From: Leptolyngbya sp. SIO4C1
GTDB lineage: Bacteria; Cyanobacteriota; Cyanobacteriia; Phormidesmidales; Phormidesmidaceae
Length of the DNA: 23,812 nucleotides
Direction of reading: 5' to 3'
Assembly (NCBI GenBank): GCA_010671975.1
Contig: JAAHIA010000019.1
Span: forward strand, 1-23,812
This document shows positions 1-7,426 of the stretch, in pieces (the stretch's first letter is position 1; each line of letters opens with the position of its first letter). The notes under the pieces were generated by a model that worked only from the letters and a program-made list of their open reading frames with translations, searched no databases and had not been told where the DNA came from. A program made the translations under genes and the position numbers.

Positions 1-89
1 CAAGTCTGAAGTTGAGCAAGCGCTGATGAAGATGACCACAACGAATGCGGATGGTCGTACTGATGAGCCCATGCTCAACTTCAGACTTG
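1..89. repeat. Perfect 18-bp inverted repeat flanking a 53-bp segment
   Basis: CAAGTCTGAAGTTGAGCA at 1-18 is the exact reverse complement of 72-89, with 53 bp between. The left arm begins at the first base of the window, so the repeat may continue outside it. Both arms lie inside the hydroxyisourate hydrolase reading frame. The enclosed segment encodes that enzyme's next block on the wrong strand. This fits either inversion across the arms or a fold-back at a contig end. Confidence 0.9.
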
Positions 90-175
90 AGAAACCAGAG
101 TTCTATTCTGAGGTCGGCTGCGGGGCAGCCGTGAGCCGTATCAAGCACGTGGGTAGTCAGTTTGCCAGCAGACAT
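1..175 (-). CDS. 5-hydroxyisourate hydrolase (transthyretin-like), N-terminal part, disrupted and cut by window edge
   Basis: Read from an ATG at 175 on the minus strand, the first 34 residues are those of a 5-hydroxyisourate hydrolase, the purine-catabolic enzyme acting after uricase. They contain KLTTHVLDTAHGCPA, including the conserved active-site His9, followed by LRIELW. After residue 34 (about position 74) the frame stays open to the edge but reads an unrelated segment. The expected continuation is on the opposite strand at 17-73, where plus-strand reading gives TTTNADGRTDEPM, the second hallmark block with the catalytic Arg. The gene is therefore out of order here: the 53 bp at 19-71 are inverted between 18-bp inverted repeats. 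The C-terminal half and the YRGS-type end lie outside the window. Family assignment is firm. Whether the disruption is biological or an assembly fault is open. Confidence 0.75.
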   Translation of the reverse strand, partial: MSAGKLTTHVLDTAHGCPAADLRIELWFLKSEVEHGLISTTIRIRCGHLHQRLLNFRL

Positions 176-421
176 TATTTTATGGTGAGCGCAGATTTAT
201 TAAGCCGATCGTCTAAGAAAACCGACGGTCGGTCAGGTTTGTTAGGGTCTTTGCAATCACAGTCTACCGGGCAATTGCCCAGCCGCGCAGTCCTAAGCGC
301 AGCTATTTGAGCAGTGCGCAGCCGATGAATCAGCCAGCGATCGGCGGCCAAATTATAGATTTCTAGGGCAATTATAGGCAGATAATAGGGAGAACGCTGG
401 TTTTTGTAGGAGTCACCCCTG
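176..421. promoter_or_regulatory. Divergent intergenic region
   Basis: This 246-bp stretch separates the minus-strand hydrolase start from the plus-strand secreted protein and must carry both promoters. It contains a perfect 12-bp palindrome, GGGCAATTGCCC, at 269-280. No hexamer pair stands out convincingly. The plus-strand gene has a clear ribosome site, GTAGGAGT, just before 422. The minus-strand start has none that I can see. Confidence 0.35.
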
Positions 422-1330
422 ATGTTGAACAGATTGACATGTCAGATATTGCTCACTTTATTCGGGCTATCTGCAATCGGGGGGAGTTTGCCCGCTGCTA
501 GAGCCCAGACGGCTGCTGCTGTGACAACCTGCGCCTACGATCCTAATTCGGGCCAACCTAACCCGCTGGGAATGCGCGTCTATCTGAGCCTGCAAGCGGT
601 AGAGGGCAATACGAACGTAATCTTTGAAGAGTTTCCGTCCGCTGTGGCCGGGCAGGTCCCCACCACGATCGCCTCTGAGCGAACGCTGACTTTTTACAAC
701 ACGTCCATCAGCCGCGCTCGTGAGCTGCTGCTGAGCGAGCCGAGCTACTATCAAACGCTGGTGGGCAGCCCTGATGCCGGCAGTTTTGCAGCAGTCAACG
801 CGGTTTTAGCCTGTCAGACAGGTGACGCTGTTGCCGCCGGCCGACCGCTGCCAGAGCTAGGCGCTACGCCTGTGAGATCGCCTAATCGACCGCTCGCGAT
901 CGCACCGGGTCAGCGGAATACGGTGGCAACGCTGCCGGATGGCAACTATCGTTACTGGTCGGGGACAACCGAGTTTCGCGTGCTCAGCGATGACGAACTG
1001 CTCGACCTAGGCGGCGTTTTGTTTCTGTTTCGCAAGCGGGGCAATCAGGTGGTAGGCTCGTATGCCTACATTGACGGCGAAGCTATCTGCGTCAGCGGTC
1101 AGGTGAGCGGCAATACGATTAGCGGCCAAGCCTATCCGGCTGATGGCAGGGTGAGTGACCCAGGGGAGCGCTTTGAGAGCTGGGGGCCGGCCGGCCTTTT
1201 GCAAGTGCGGCGCGCGCGCGCGGCTGGTTTCTACGCCAGCGCGCTGCTCAATCTCGACCAGCTTTCGCGGATCAACGCTGGCACGGCGCTGCCGCCGGCG
1301 GCCTGTGAGCCTCAGACTGACTCCGACTAG
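422..1330 (+). CDS. Secreted protein of unknown function
   Basis: 302 residues. The start is an ATG behind GTAGGAGTCACCCCTG, a good ribosome site. The N-terminus is a typical signal peptide: a short basic start, a hydrophobic core (LLTLFGLSAIGG) and a likely cleavage after AARA near residue 28. The mature protein has three cysteines in the body (in TTCAYD, LACQTG and AICVSG) and one close to the C-terminus (AACEPQ). The part from about 170 on is rich in Gly, Tyr and alternating polar residues (DGNYRYWSG, GSYAYIDGEA, GNTISGQAYP), suggesting beta strands. I recognise no catalytic motif. It probably acts in the periplasm or outside the cell. Its stop codon lies one base from the stop of the convergent aminopropyltransferase gene. 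Confidence 0.75.
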   Translation: MLNRLTCQILLTLFGLSAIGGSLPAARAQTAAAVTTCAYDPNSGQPNPLGMRVYLSLQAVEGNTNVIFEEFPSAVAGQVPTTIASERTLTFYNTSISRARELLLSEPSYYQTLVGSPDAGSFAAVNAVLACQTGDAVAAGRPLPELGATPVRSPNRPLAIAPGQRNTVATLPDGNYRYWSGTTEFRVLSDDELLDLGGVLFLFRKRGNQVVGSYAYIDGEAICVSGQVSGNTISGQAYPADGRVSDPGERFESWGPAGLLQVRRARAAGFYASALLNLDQLSRINAGTALPPAACEPQTDSD

Positions 1331-1331
1331 C

Positions 1332-2252
1332 CTAGAGCTGCGGCGGATTGCCCAGCGTATAGATGGTTTGCTCAGCCGCGATCGCGCGTCTCAAATGCTT
1401 GGGGACCTGCATCATGCCGAGCAGCGTTTCGCCATCCATCAGCTGCAGCTGACCCAGGGTTTGTTCCGCCAGCCGCGCGTCGATTGTAGCTGGGTCAGGC
1501 CGGTGTGGAAACGTGCGGTCTGAGGCCAGCGCAAAGGCCAGCGGCGAGCCAAACGTAACCGCATGGCACAGGCAGGTCTGGACCTGCTTAAAAACAGTGG
1601 TGAGCGTCTTGATCACCCGCGTATGCTGCTGCAGCTCAGCCGGGGCGGTGGGCCCAGCCTGAAGCATGTAGAAGCCGCCCGGGTCTATCACCCGCTTGAC
1701 CTGCTGATAGTGCTCCTGGGTAAATAGCTTGTAGGCAGGCCCTGACTCAATTGGGTCGCTCAGGTCGGAAATCACCACGTCCCACGTCTCCGCAGTCTGA
1801 TCGAGAAACGTGAGCGCATCGTCGATCACCAGCTCAACGCGCGGATCGCTAAAGGCCTGCTGATGCATTTCTGGCAGATGCTGTTGACAGGCCGCGACCA
1901 CATCACCATCGATATCAACCATGACGACGCGCTCAACCGTCTTCCAGCGCAGCACTTCGCGCAGCGTTGCCCCCTCCGCGCCGCCCAGCACCAAAACCTG
2001 CTGCGGTGACGCATGCAGCACCATGGCGGGGTGCACAAGCGCCTCGTGGTACAAAAACTCATCGCCGGTGCAGGATTGCCACTTGTGGTCTAACACGAGT
2101 GCCTTACCGTAGGCTCCAGTCTCAACAATATGCAGCTCTTGAAAGGGCGTCTTTTGATGCGCTAATACGCGCGTGATGCCGTGGCTGTAGATATCCCAAG
2201 GGGTAATGGTCTCCTGTAGCCAAAAGCTCGGTTGAGACAGGTTGTCAGTCAT
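1332..2252 (-). CDS. speE: Polyamine aminopropyltransferase (spermidine/thermospermine synthase family)
   Basis: 306 residues. This family transfers the aminopropyl group of decarboxylated S-adenosylmethionine to a diamine or polyamine in the cytosol. Visible motifs are a Rossmann nucleotide loop GGAEGATLREVL (residues 90-101), the acidic end of strand two, VMVDID (110-115), and the catalytic segment ISDLSDP (161-167) with the conserved Asp163. The following ESGPAYKLF resembles the plant ACL5/thermospermine synthase version (EGGPCYQLY as I recall it) more than the classical VGPA of E. coli-type SpeE. Product specificity (spermidine, spermine or thermospermine) cannot be settled by eye. The start is an ATG with AGGA close upstream, four bases after the stop of the upstream membrane protein gene, so the two are probably co-transcribed. 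Confidence 0.88.
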   Translation of the reverse strand: MTDNLSQPSFWLQETITPWDIYSHGITRVLAHQKTPFQELHIVETGAYGKALVLDHKWQSCTGDEFLYHEALVHPAMVLHASPQQVLVLGGAEGATLREVLRWKTVERVVMVDIDGDVVAACQQHLPEMHQQAFSDPRVELVIDDALTFLDQTAETWDVVISDLSDPIESGPAYKLFTQEHYQQVKRVIDPGGFYMLQAGPTAPAELQQHTRVIKTLTTVFKQVQTCLCHAVTFGSPLAFALASDRTFPHRPDPATIDARLAEQTLGQLQLMDGETLLGMMQVPKHLRRAIAAEQTIYTLGNPPQL

Positions 2253-2256
2253 GGTC

Positions 2257-3111
2257 CTAGTCAGTCACTTTGATCACGCGGATGCGGTTACGACCTCGCT
2301 GCTGGGCTTGCTCTAATGCCTGTTGCGCTTTGTCTAACATCAGCTGCTCGCTTTCGGTGGGATGATCGCGGTCAGCAATGACGCCGCCAATGCTGACATC
2401 CACGCTGATCTGCCGGCCTCCCTGAACGGCCAAAGGACGCTCGGTTAAAACGCTTTGCAAGGTTTCGGCATACTGGCTGATAGCCTTGATGTCGAAGCCA
2501 GTCAGCGTGCACATAAAGCGGCCATAGCCGTCGCTGTAAAGCCAGGTATCAACGGTGATGTTGTGCTGAATGCGCTGTGCGATCGCTGCCCAGAGCGCCG
2601 CTGTTTGCTGCGGCGAGAAGCCGCTATCAGGCTGAGCTGGTTGTGCCTGCAGCGTCAGCAGTGCCACCGACTGCAGCTGTTCGTTGAGCGGCGGCTGCTT
2701 CATCTGGTACAGCAGGGCCGTCAGCGTTTGGTGAATCAGCCGGCTATGCAGCAGGCGCGTATTGGCATCGGTTAGGTTTAACGCCTGCAGCAGCCGCTGG
2801 TAGCTCTGTCGCAGGCTTTCCACCTTATGACTTTGGGAAGAGACCTCGCGCTCTTTTTCAACGAGCTGATTTTCGAGCCCGGCGGCCTGCTTTTTGGCTC
2901 GGGACGTGCGCCAGCCGCGCTTGATGATGGTGGGCAGCGTTACCAGCAGACCAATGATCACCCCCAGCGCCAGCGTTCCTAGCAAAACAATGGCGAGTGA
3001 TTCTTGCAGATCCCAGGTCAGCAGATTGATGGTGACTATCGTATTGTTCTGCAGCGCAAAGGCGATCGCAATAAAAGCGATCACCAGCGCAAAAATGATG
3101 AATAGCGGCAT
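2257..3111 (-). CDS. LapA-like (DUF1049) membrane protein with degenerate GGDEF domain
   Basis: 284 residues. The N-terminus has two hydrophobic helices (about 3-22 and 39-62) around the motif ALQNNTIVTINLLTWD, the usual pattern of the LapA/DUF1049 domain. A basic stretch and a predicted coiled coil rich in Glu, Gln and Ser follow (about 65-110). The C-terminal third looks like the end of a GGDEF domain: SIGGVIAD, then a Lys/Ala helix and GRNRIRVI. Where the catalytic GGDEF motif should be, the sequence reads DGYGRF, so diguanylate cyclase activity is unlikely. A role as a c-di-GMP sensor or membrane scaffold is inference. The gene is the upstream member of an apparent two-gene unit with the aminopropyltransferase. 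No Shine-Dalgarno is visible before the ATG; an overlapping start a few bases upstream is possible. Confidence 0.78.
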   Translation of the reverse strand: MPLFIIFALVIAFIAIAFALQNNTIVTINLLTWDLQESLAIVLLGTLALGVIIGLLVTLPTIIKRGWRTSRAKKQAAGLENQLVEKEREVSSQSHKVESLRQSYQRLLQALNLTDANTRLLHSRLIHQTLTALLYQMKQPPLNEQLQSVALLTLQAQPAQPDSGFSPQQTAALWAAIAQRIQHNITVDTWLYSDGYGRFMCTLTGFDIKAISQYAETLQSVLTERPLAVQGGRQISVDVSIGGVIADRDHPTESEQLMLDKAQQALEQAQQRGRNRIRVIKVTD

Positions 3112-3150
3112 GGCATGTAAGGCGGTCGTTTTTCCAAAAACCGATCACAA

Positions 3151-3175
3151 TGAAGCAGGCACAGTGAAGCAGGCA
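3151..3175. repeat. Short tandem direct repeat TGAAGCAGGCA x2
   Basis: The 11-mer TGAAGCAGGCA occurs at 3151-3161 and again at 3165-3175, a 14-bp period. It lies in the divergent region between the LapA-like gene and the small protein at 3289. It could be a regulator site for either gene or simple slippage. Confidence 0.5.
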
Positions 3176-3199
3176 ATGTTAGCTAACGATCAGGCTGGC

Positions 3200-3232
3200 T
3201 TAGGCGGCGGCTGAGCTGCAGTTTATACTGCA
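3200..3232 (+). promoter_or_regulatory. Candidate promoter with palindromic operator
   Basis: A perfect inverted repeat TGCAGT-TTAT-ACTGCA occupies 3217-3232. It contains TATACT (3224-3229), a good -10 hexamer for the plus strand, about 60 bp before the ATG at 3289. The upstream -35 match (TTAGGC at 3200-3205, 18-bp spacing) is weak. The palindrome over the -10 box suggests a repressor site. Confidence 0.4.
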
Positions 3233-3288
3233 CAGGCTACCGCACCGCAGACTGTTCAACCATTTTCCGATTAAAAACATTCATAACT

Positions 3289-3666
3289 ATGGCAGATATT
3301 ACCGGCGCTTGGTTAGGAACCTACTGGCAAGCGGGCAATCCAACGCGATTTGAGGCTACGTTTGCGCAGGCCAGCAACAGCCTGAGCGGTCGGATTTTAG
3401 ATGACGGTAATCTAGGTGAGGCTCAGCTGGAAGGATCGATCACGGGGCGTCAGATCACTTTTACCAAGCGCTATCTGAATAATTCGTCCTACAGCATTCG
3501 CTACACCGGCACCCTGTCTGAGGACGAAGAGCATATCAGCGGTCAGTGGATTGTGAATGCTCGCCACGCCGGGCCGTGGGAGGCGCAGCGCAGCGATAAT
3601 GATTTGGCCTCAGAGCTCAAATCACTGATGACCCGCCAGGTGCCGGCGACAGCCGCGCCCGTTTAA
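3289..3666 (+). CDS. Small beta-rich protein of unknown function
   Basis: 125 residues with no signal peptide, membrane segment or cysteine. The pattern is a run of short amphipathic strands joined by Gly/Asp/Asn turns: ITGAWLGTYWQ, RFEATFAQ, LSGRILDD, AQLEGSITGRQITFTKRYL, YSIRYTGTLS, ISGQWIV. Such a series resembles lipocalin- or avidin-like antiparallel barrels. This is a fold impression, not an identification. The last 20 residues are Ala/Pro/Thr rich and probably disordered. It stands alone on the plus strand and converges on the TPR gene with a 7-bp gap. Its promoter region carries a palindrome over the -10 box. The ATG lacks a clear Shine-Dalgarno. Confidence 0.72.
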   Translation: MADITGAWLGTYWQAGNPTRFEATFAQASNSLSGRILDDGNLGEAQLEGSITGRQITFTKRYLNNSSYSIRYTGTLSEDEEHISGQWIVNARHAGPWEAQRSDNDLASELKSLMTRQVPATAAPV

Positions 3667-3673
3667 GCTACCG

Positions 3674-5698
3674 CTACAGCCTTTTCATAACTTCGGGTAG
3701 CAGCTGCGCCGGCAGCTGATTGAGCGCCTGCTGCTGCCCGGCTAGCCCCAGCTGCTCGAAGTGATAGCTGACGTTGCGCACCAGCGCGTTGAACATGGCG
3801 TCGTAAGTGGGGGCGTTTGGGGTCTGCTGTGCCAGTGCCGTCAGGTAGTGGTGCAGCGCCTTGCTCAGGTGGAGCGTAGTGGCCGCCGTCTGCGGGGCTG
3901 AGAGCGCTAGCTGGTCGTGAATGTTGCCCAGGCAGTGGTGAATGGAGGGCAGATCGAGCGACACAGACTGGTACTGAGCGGCAATCTGAGCGGCTTTAAG
4001 GGCAGCTTCATAGGCGATGACCGCGTTTTGCCGGTAGCGCTCCTGCGGGTCGATGTCTGCATCGACGGTGTTAGCCAGTTCCCAATAGGCGGTGCCGAGG
4101 TTGTTGTAGGTGCTAGCGCAGCCGGTTGGGTCAGTTTGCGGCGTGCGATAGTTGAGCGCGTCGCGGTAGGCTGCGATCGCGTGCTTGAGTAAAAAGATTG
4201 GTCGCTCCTGCTTGGACAGGCTCCAGTAGGCAATGCCGAGGTTGTTTTGGACAGCGGCATATTCGGCTGGGGTTTGCTCTGGATGGCGGCAGCGCAGCGC
4301 TTCATTGTAGGCCGCGATCGCGCGATGCAGATAGGTCTTAGGCTGCTCATAGTGGGCCAGCTTCCAGTAGATTGAGCCCAGGCTGTTCTGCAGAGTGGCA
4401 TATTCATCAGCGTTTTGCTCAATGGCGCAGAGCGGTAGCGCCTGCCGGTAGGCCTGCACCGCCTGCTTGAGGTGATCGACAGCGCTGTCGTAGGCGGCTA
4501 GCGTACTGTGGACTGCGCCAATGTTGCTATATAGGCGGCTAGCGATGTCCGACTGTCGCTGAGCGTCTACTTTGGCCAGACCTTGCTGGTAGGCGGTCAG
4601 ACTGTCCTGCATTTTGGCAAACAGCTGCTGCTGATTGGCCTGCATCTGAGCCTGCATCCAGTAGAGCGTGCCCAAGTCGTTGAGGGCGCTGCCCAGTGCC
4701 TCGTCGGTCTCAGGGAGGTGAGTCAGCGCTGCTTGGTAGGCTGCGATCGCGGCTTCAATCGTTGCTGGCTCAGCTTCACCTGTCTCAATTTTGGTGCGGT
4801 AAGAATGGCCTAGCGCCAGTGCTGCTTGACCCATGTCCTCTGCTGGGGCCTGCTGAGCCTGCAGCTGGGCTAGCCGCTCGGCAGGGTCGGCTGGGCTGGC
4901 CGCAGCGGCTGTTGTCTCGGGCAGGCTGGGCGAGCGCTTTGGCAGCGGCCCGGCTTCGGCAGCATCGGCTTGCGCCTCTAGCTGATAGAGATCGTGGCTG
5001 ATCAGGTTCCACAGGTCGGCCGGCAGATAGGGCACAGCGCTGTCGCTAGCTGTCGCCAGGCGCGTCTCACCGTAGAGCACACCGTTCTCGGGGGGCTGCG
5101 CGGCTGCCGGGCGCGGCGGGTGAGCGGCCGACTCAGCGCCAATCGGGGTGGGCTCGCTGACAAACTCAAAGACGGCGCTGCGCCATTGCCAAAACCGGGT
5201 GGCCGACTGCTGAATGCTGCGAAACCACGGCCAGGGTAGCCAAATCAGCAGGCTGGCATCCAGATGCGGCAGCAGCGTCTCGATCTGATCGAGCGACTGC
5301 AGAAAGTGGTGCTGCAGCATCGAAGACTGGCGGGTCATCTGGTCAATGCCCAACACCTGCAGGCTCGGAATTCGGGAGGGAGAAACCTGCGACTGGGGCT
5401 GCTGCTTTACCCAGCGGGCTACTTGCATCACTAAGTTAGGCTGCTGTGGATCAAACTCGAGTCGGGCTAGCCGCGTTGGGTTGTGGGGGGAGGCGACCTC
5501 GGGCTGCTGCGTGTTGAGCCAAATCTGAGCAATTTCGGTTTCTAGCTGGGTGGCTAGCTGATTCTGTAAAATACCGTTGTCACAGACAGCAATCAAAAGC
5601 TGATGGCGTAAATTTAAGCTGAGCGATAGCTTTAGGGTCTGATAGGCCCGCTGGTTAATGCCTAAAATAGTGCGAGAGGTCGGTTGTGTGGCCACCAT
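3674..5698 (-). CDS. TPR-repeat protein
   Basis: 674 residues. The first 180 form an unidentified domain (SLNLRHQLLIAVCDNG, LETEIAQIW, LLPHLDASLLIWLPWPWF) that looks like a folded alpha/beta module without obvious catalytic residues. A low-complexity Pro/Ala/Glu linker follows (about 180-270). From about 275 to 640 there are tetratricopeptide repeats of a long-period type, each with a core like NNLGIAYWSL followed by AIAAYRDAL. At least five to six units are visible, with degenerate ones at both ends. TPR arrays bind protein partners, and no enzymatic function is implied. The protein appears cytosolic, with no signal peptide. The start is the first ATG after the upstream stop region, and no strong Shine-Dalgarno is seen. 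The gene is monocistronic and converges on the small beta-rich gene. Confidence 0.85.
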   Translation of the reverse strand: MVATQPTSRTILGINQRAYQTLKLSLSLNLRHQLLIAVCDNGILQNQLATQLETEIAQIWLNTQQPEVASPHNPTRLARLEFDPQQPNLVMQVARWVKQQPQSQVSPSRIPSLQVLGIDQMTRQSSMLQHHFLQSLDQIETLLPHLDASLLIWLPWPWFRSIQQSATRFWQWRSAVFEFVSEPTPIGAESAAHPPRPAAAQPPENGVLYGETRLATASDSAVPYLPADLWNLISHDLYQLEAQADAAEAGPLPKRSPSLPETTAAAASPADPAERLAQLQAQQAPAEDMGQAALALGHSYRTKIETGEAEPATIEAAIAAYQAALTHLPETDEALGSALNDLGTLYWMQAQMQANQQQLFAKMQDSLTAYQQGLAKVDAQRQSDIASRLYSNIGAVHSTLAAYDSAVDHLKQAVQAYRQALPLCAIEQNADEYATLQNSLGSIYWKLAHYEQPKTYLHRAIAAYNEALRCRHPEQTPAEYAAVQNNLGIAYWSLSKQERPIFLLKHAIAAYRDALNYRTPQTDPTGCASTYNNLGTAYWELANTVDADIDPQERYRQNAVIAYEAALKAAQIAAQYQSVSLDLPSIHHCLGNIHDQLALSAPQTAATTLHLSKALHHYLTALAQQTPNAPTYDAMFNALVRNVSYHFEQLGLAGQQQALNQLPAQLLPEVMKRL

Positions 5699-5965
5699 AT
5701 CCGGTAGAGCAGTGCTAGGGTTAGATACTTAGTTTTTCGAGCCTATTCCGAATTGGTCAGGAATGAATTACTGCGAGGTTTGGTTCTACTGATAGACGGG
5801 TGGGTTAGCCGGTTAGCTCAGTTTGACTGGATCGTCTGCCAGCCCGCCGCAGCTGACCTGTTATGCTGAAACTTCCAGCTGTAATTTTGCTTAGCTCACT
5901 TAGCTCATTCGTTGCGGGCTGACCACCGGGGACCTCATCAGCGTTTAACCAAGACCACTGACCCT

Positions 5966-6700
5966 ATGTCGCTTACTGTAAAACCGTCTATTCGGCAGCA
6001 CCAGCATCCTACAGTTCGTCAGCTAGCTGACGCTATCGAGTCTATCTGGCAGCGCTACTTACAACTATCCCCCTATCATCTGCCAGACGACCTGGGCTAT
6101 GTCGAAAGCCGCCTCGAAGGTGAACGGCTGGTGATTGAGAATCGCTGCTATCAGACGCCGCAGTTTCGCAAGCTGCATCTAGAGCTAGCGCGCGTGGGGC
6201 CAACGCTCGACATTTTGCACTGCGTCATGTTTCCGCGCTTAGACTACGGGCTGCCAATGTTTGGCTGCGATCTGGTGGCCGGTCAGCAGATCAGTGCCGC
6301 CATTGTCGATCTGTCGCCGGTCGGCCCAGACGGGCTGCCGCTGAGCTACCGTCAGGCTCTATCCACCGAGCCCGAGCGCGAATTTTCTCAGCCGCGCGAG
6401 CTGCCAGACTGGGGCTATATTTTTTCGGAATTTTGCTGCTTTATTAGACCGGCAAATAAGTTTGAAGAAAGTCGATTTCTTAAGAAAGTCGAACGCTATT
6501 TATCGATTCACTGTCAGCAGGCCGTGCAAATGCAGCCGCAGCCGCAGCAGCGAGCTGCCGTTCTAGCCGGGCAGCGGCGCTACTGCCAGCAGCAGCGCCA
6601 AAATGATAAGACCCGTCGCATTTTAGAAAAGGCTTTTGACACTGCCTGGGCGGAGCGCTACATGACTACGGTGCTCTTTGATCTGCCAGAAACGGCCTGA
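5966..6700 (+). CDS. pcyA: Phycocyanobilin:ferredoxin oxidoreductase
   Basis: 244 residues from the ATG at 5966. An in-frame TTG at 5912 would add 18 unconserved residues and is not preferred. PcyA reduces biliverdin IXalpha by four electrons from ferredoxin to phycocyanobilin, the chromophore of phycobiliproteins and cyanobacterial phytochromes. The sequence follows Synechocystis PcyA closely as I recall it: DDLGYVESRLEGERLVIENR, CYQTPQFRKLHLELA, LDILHCVMFP, and the tail NDKTRRILEKAFDTAWAERY. The catalytic residues are in place with a constant offset of three: Glu73, His85 and Asp102 (Glu76, His88 and Asp105 in Synechocystis). It is soluble. It is followed by gmk on the same strand after 96 bp. 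No clear promoter was found in the 267 bp upstream. Confidence 0.96.
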   Translation: MSLTVKPSIRQHQHPTVRQLADAIESIWQRYLQLSPYHLPDDLGYVESRLEGERLVIENRCYQTPQFRKLHLELARVGPTLDILHCVMFPRLDYGLPMFGCDLVAGQQISAAIVDLSPVGPDGLPLSYRQALSTEPEREFSQPRELPDWGYIFSEFCCFIRPANKFEESRFLKKVERYLSIHCQQAVQMQPQPQQRAAVLAGQRRYCQQQRQNDKTRRILEKAFDTAWAERYMTTVLFDLPETA

Positions 6701-6796
6701 CTACCGGCTGATGCCTGGCCGCCGTTTGCTCTACCTGTGCCAGAACCTTGCTTTTGCCTGCGATCGCCTATTCAACTGTCGAGAAGTTTAAATCCT

Positions 6797-7426
6797 ATGG
6801 CCGTGCTATCGAATTCAACCGCAGATCGGGCGACTTTCCGGTCAGCCGCCATGCCAGCAGCGCGCGCTAAAACCGGACGTTTGATTGTGTTTACCGGACC
6901 CAGCGGCGTGGGCAAAGGGACGCTGCTGCGACAGCTGCTGGCACGTCATCCCAGTCTGCGGGTTTCGGTGTCAGCCACGACCCGGTCGCCGCGCTCCGGC
7001 GAAGTTGAAGGTCAGGATTATTACTTTGTCGAGCGGGAAGCGTTTCAGCAGATGGTCGAGCGGGGTGAGCTGCTGGAGTGGGCTGAGTTTGCTGGCAACT
7101 TTTACGGTACGCCGGCCCAGCCGCTGGCGCAGCAGATTGCGCTGGGGCAGCGCGTGATTTTAGAAATTGAGCTAGAAGGGGCGCGGCAGGTGCGGCAGAC
7201 GTTTCCAGAGGCGCTGCAAATCTTTGTGCTGCCGCCGTCGCTCGAAGCTTTAGAGCAGCGCATTCGACAGCGAGGGCAGGATGCTGAAGCCGCGATCGCA
7301 AAGCGCCTGGCGCGGGCACAGGTTGAGATTGCCGCAGCTTCAGAATTTGATGTGCAAATTGTCAATGATGATTTAGAGAGCGCCCTACAGCAGCTAGAGG
7401 CCACGCTGTTTGCTGAGGAGCCCTAG
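6797..7426 (+). CDS. gmk: Guanylate kinase
   Basis: 209 residues from the ATG at 6797. A GTG at 6737 and an ATG at 6851 are in frame; the latter gives a length nearer the family norm, so the true start is uncertain. The enzyme phosphorylates GMP to GDP with ATP. The P-loop GPSGVGKGT is at residues 34-42. The GMP-binding signature SATTRSPRSGEVEGQDYYFV follows, and EWAEFAGNFYGTP is the conserved segment after it. The C-terminal half has the usual IRQRGQDAEAAIAKRL helix and the VNDDLESAL ending. The stop codon TAG (7424-7426) overlaps the stop of the convergent ftsI gene through a shared CTAG. Confidence 0.95.
   Translation: MAVLSNSTADRATFRSAAMPAARAKTGRLIVFTGPSGVGKGTLLRQLLARHPSLRVSVSATTRSPRSGEVEGQDYYFVEREAFQQMVERGELLEWAEFAGNFYGTPAQPLAQQIALGQRVILEIELEGARQVRQTFPEALQIFVLPPSLEALEQRIRQRGQDAEAAIAKRLARAQVEIAAASEFDVQIVNDDLESALQQLEATLFAEEP

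Noticed and set aside
26..310. Plus-strand open frame of 94 codons at the left edge
   Set aside because: Its first part is the displaced block of the hydroxyisourate hydrolase and the rest is the complement of that gene's start and promoter. It has no ribosome site and no family resemblance beyond that block.
2257..3111. Active diguanylate cyclase
   Set aside because: The GGDEF motif is replaced by DGYGRF, so catalysis is unlikely.
5912..5965. 18-residue N-terminal extension of PcyA from a TTG
   Set aside because: The ATG at 5966 gives the family length and a constant residue offset to Synechocystis PcyA; the extension is not conserved.
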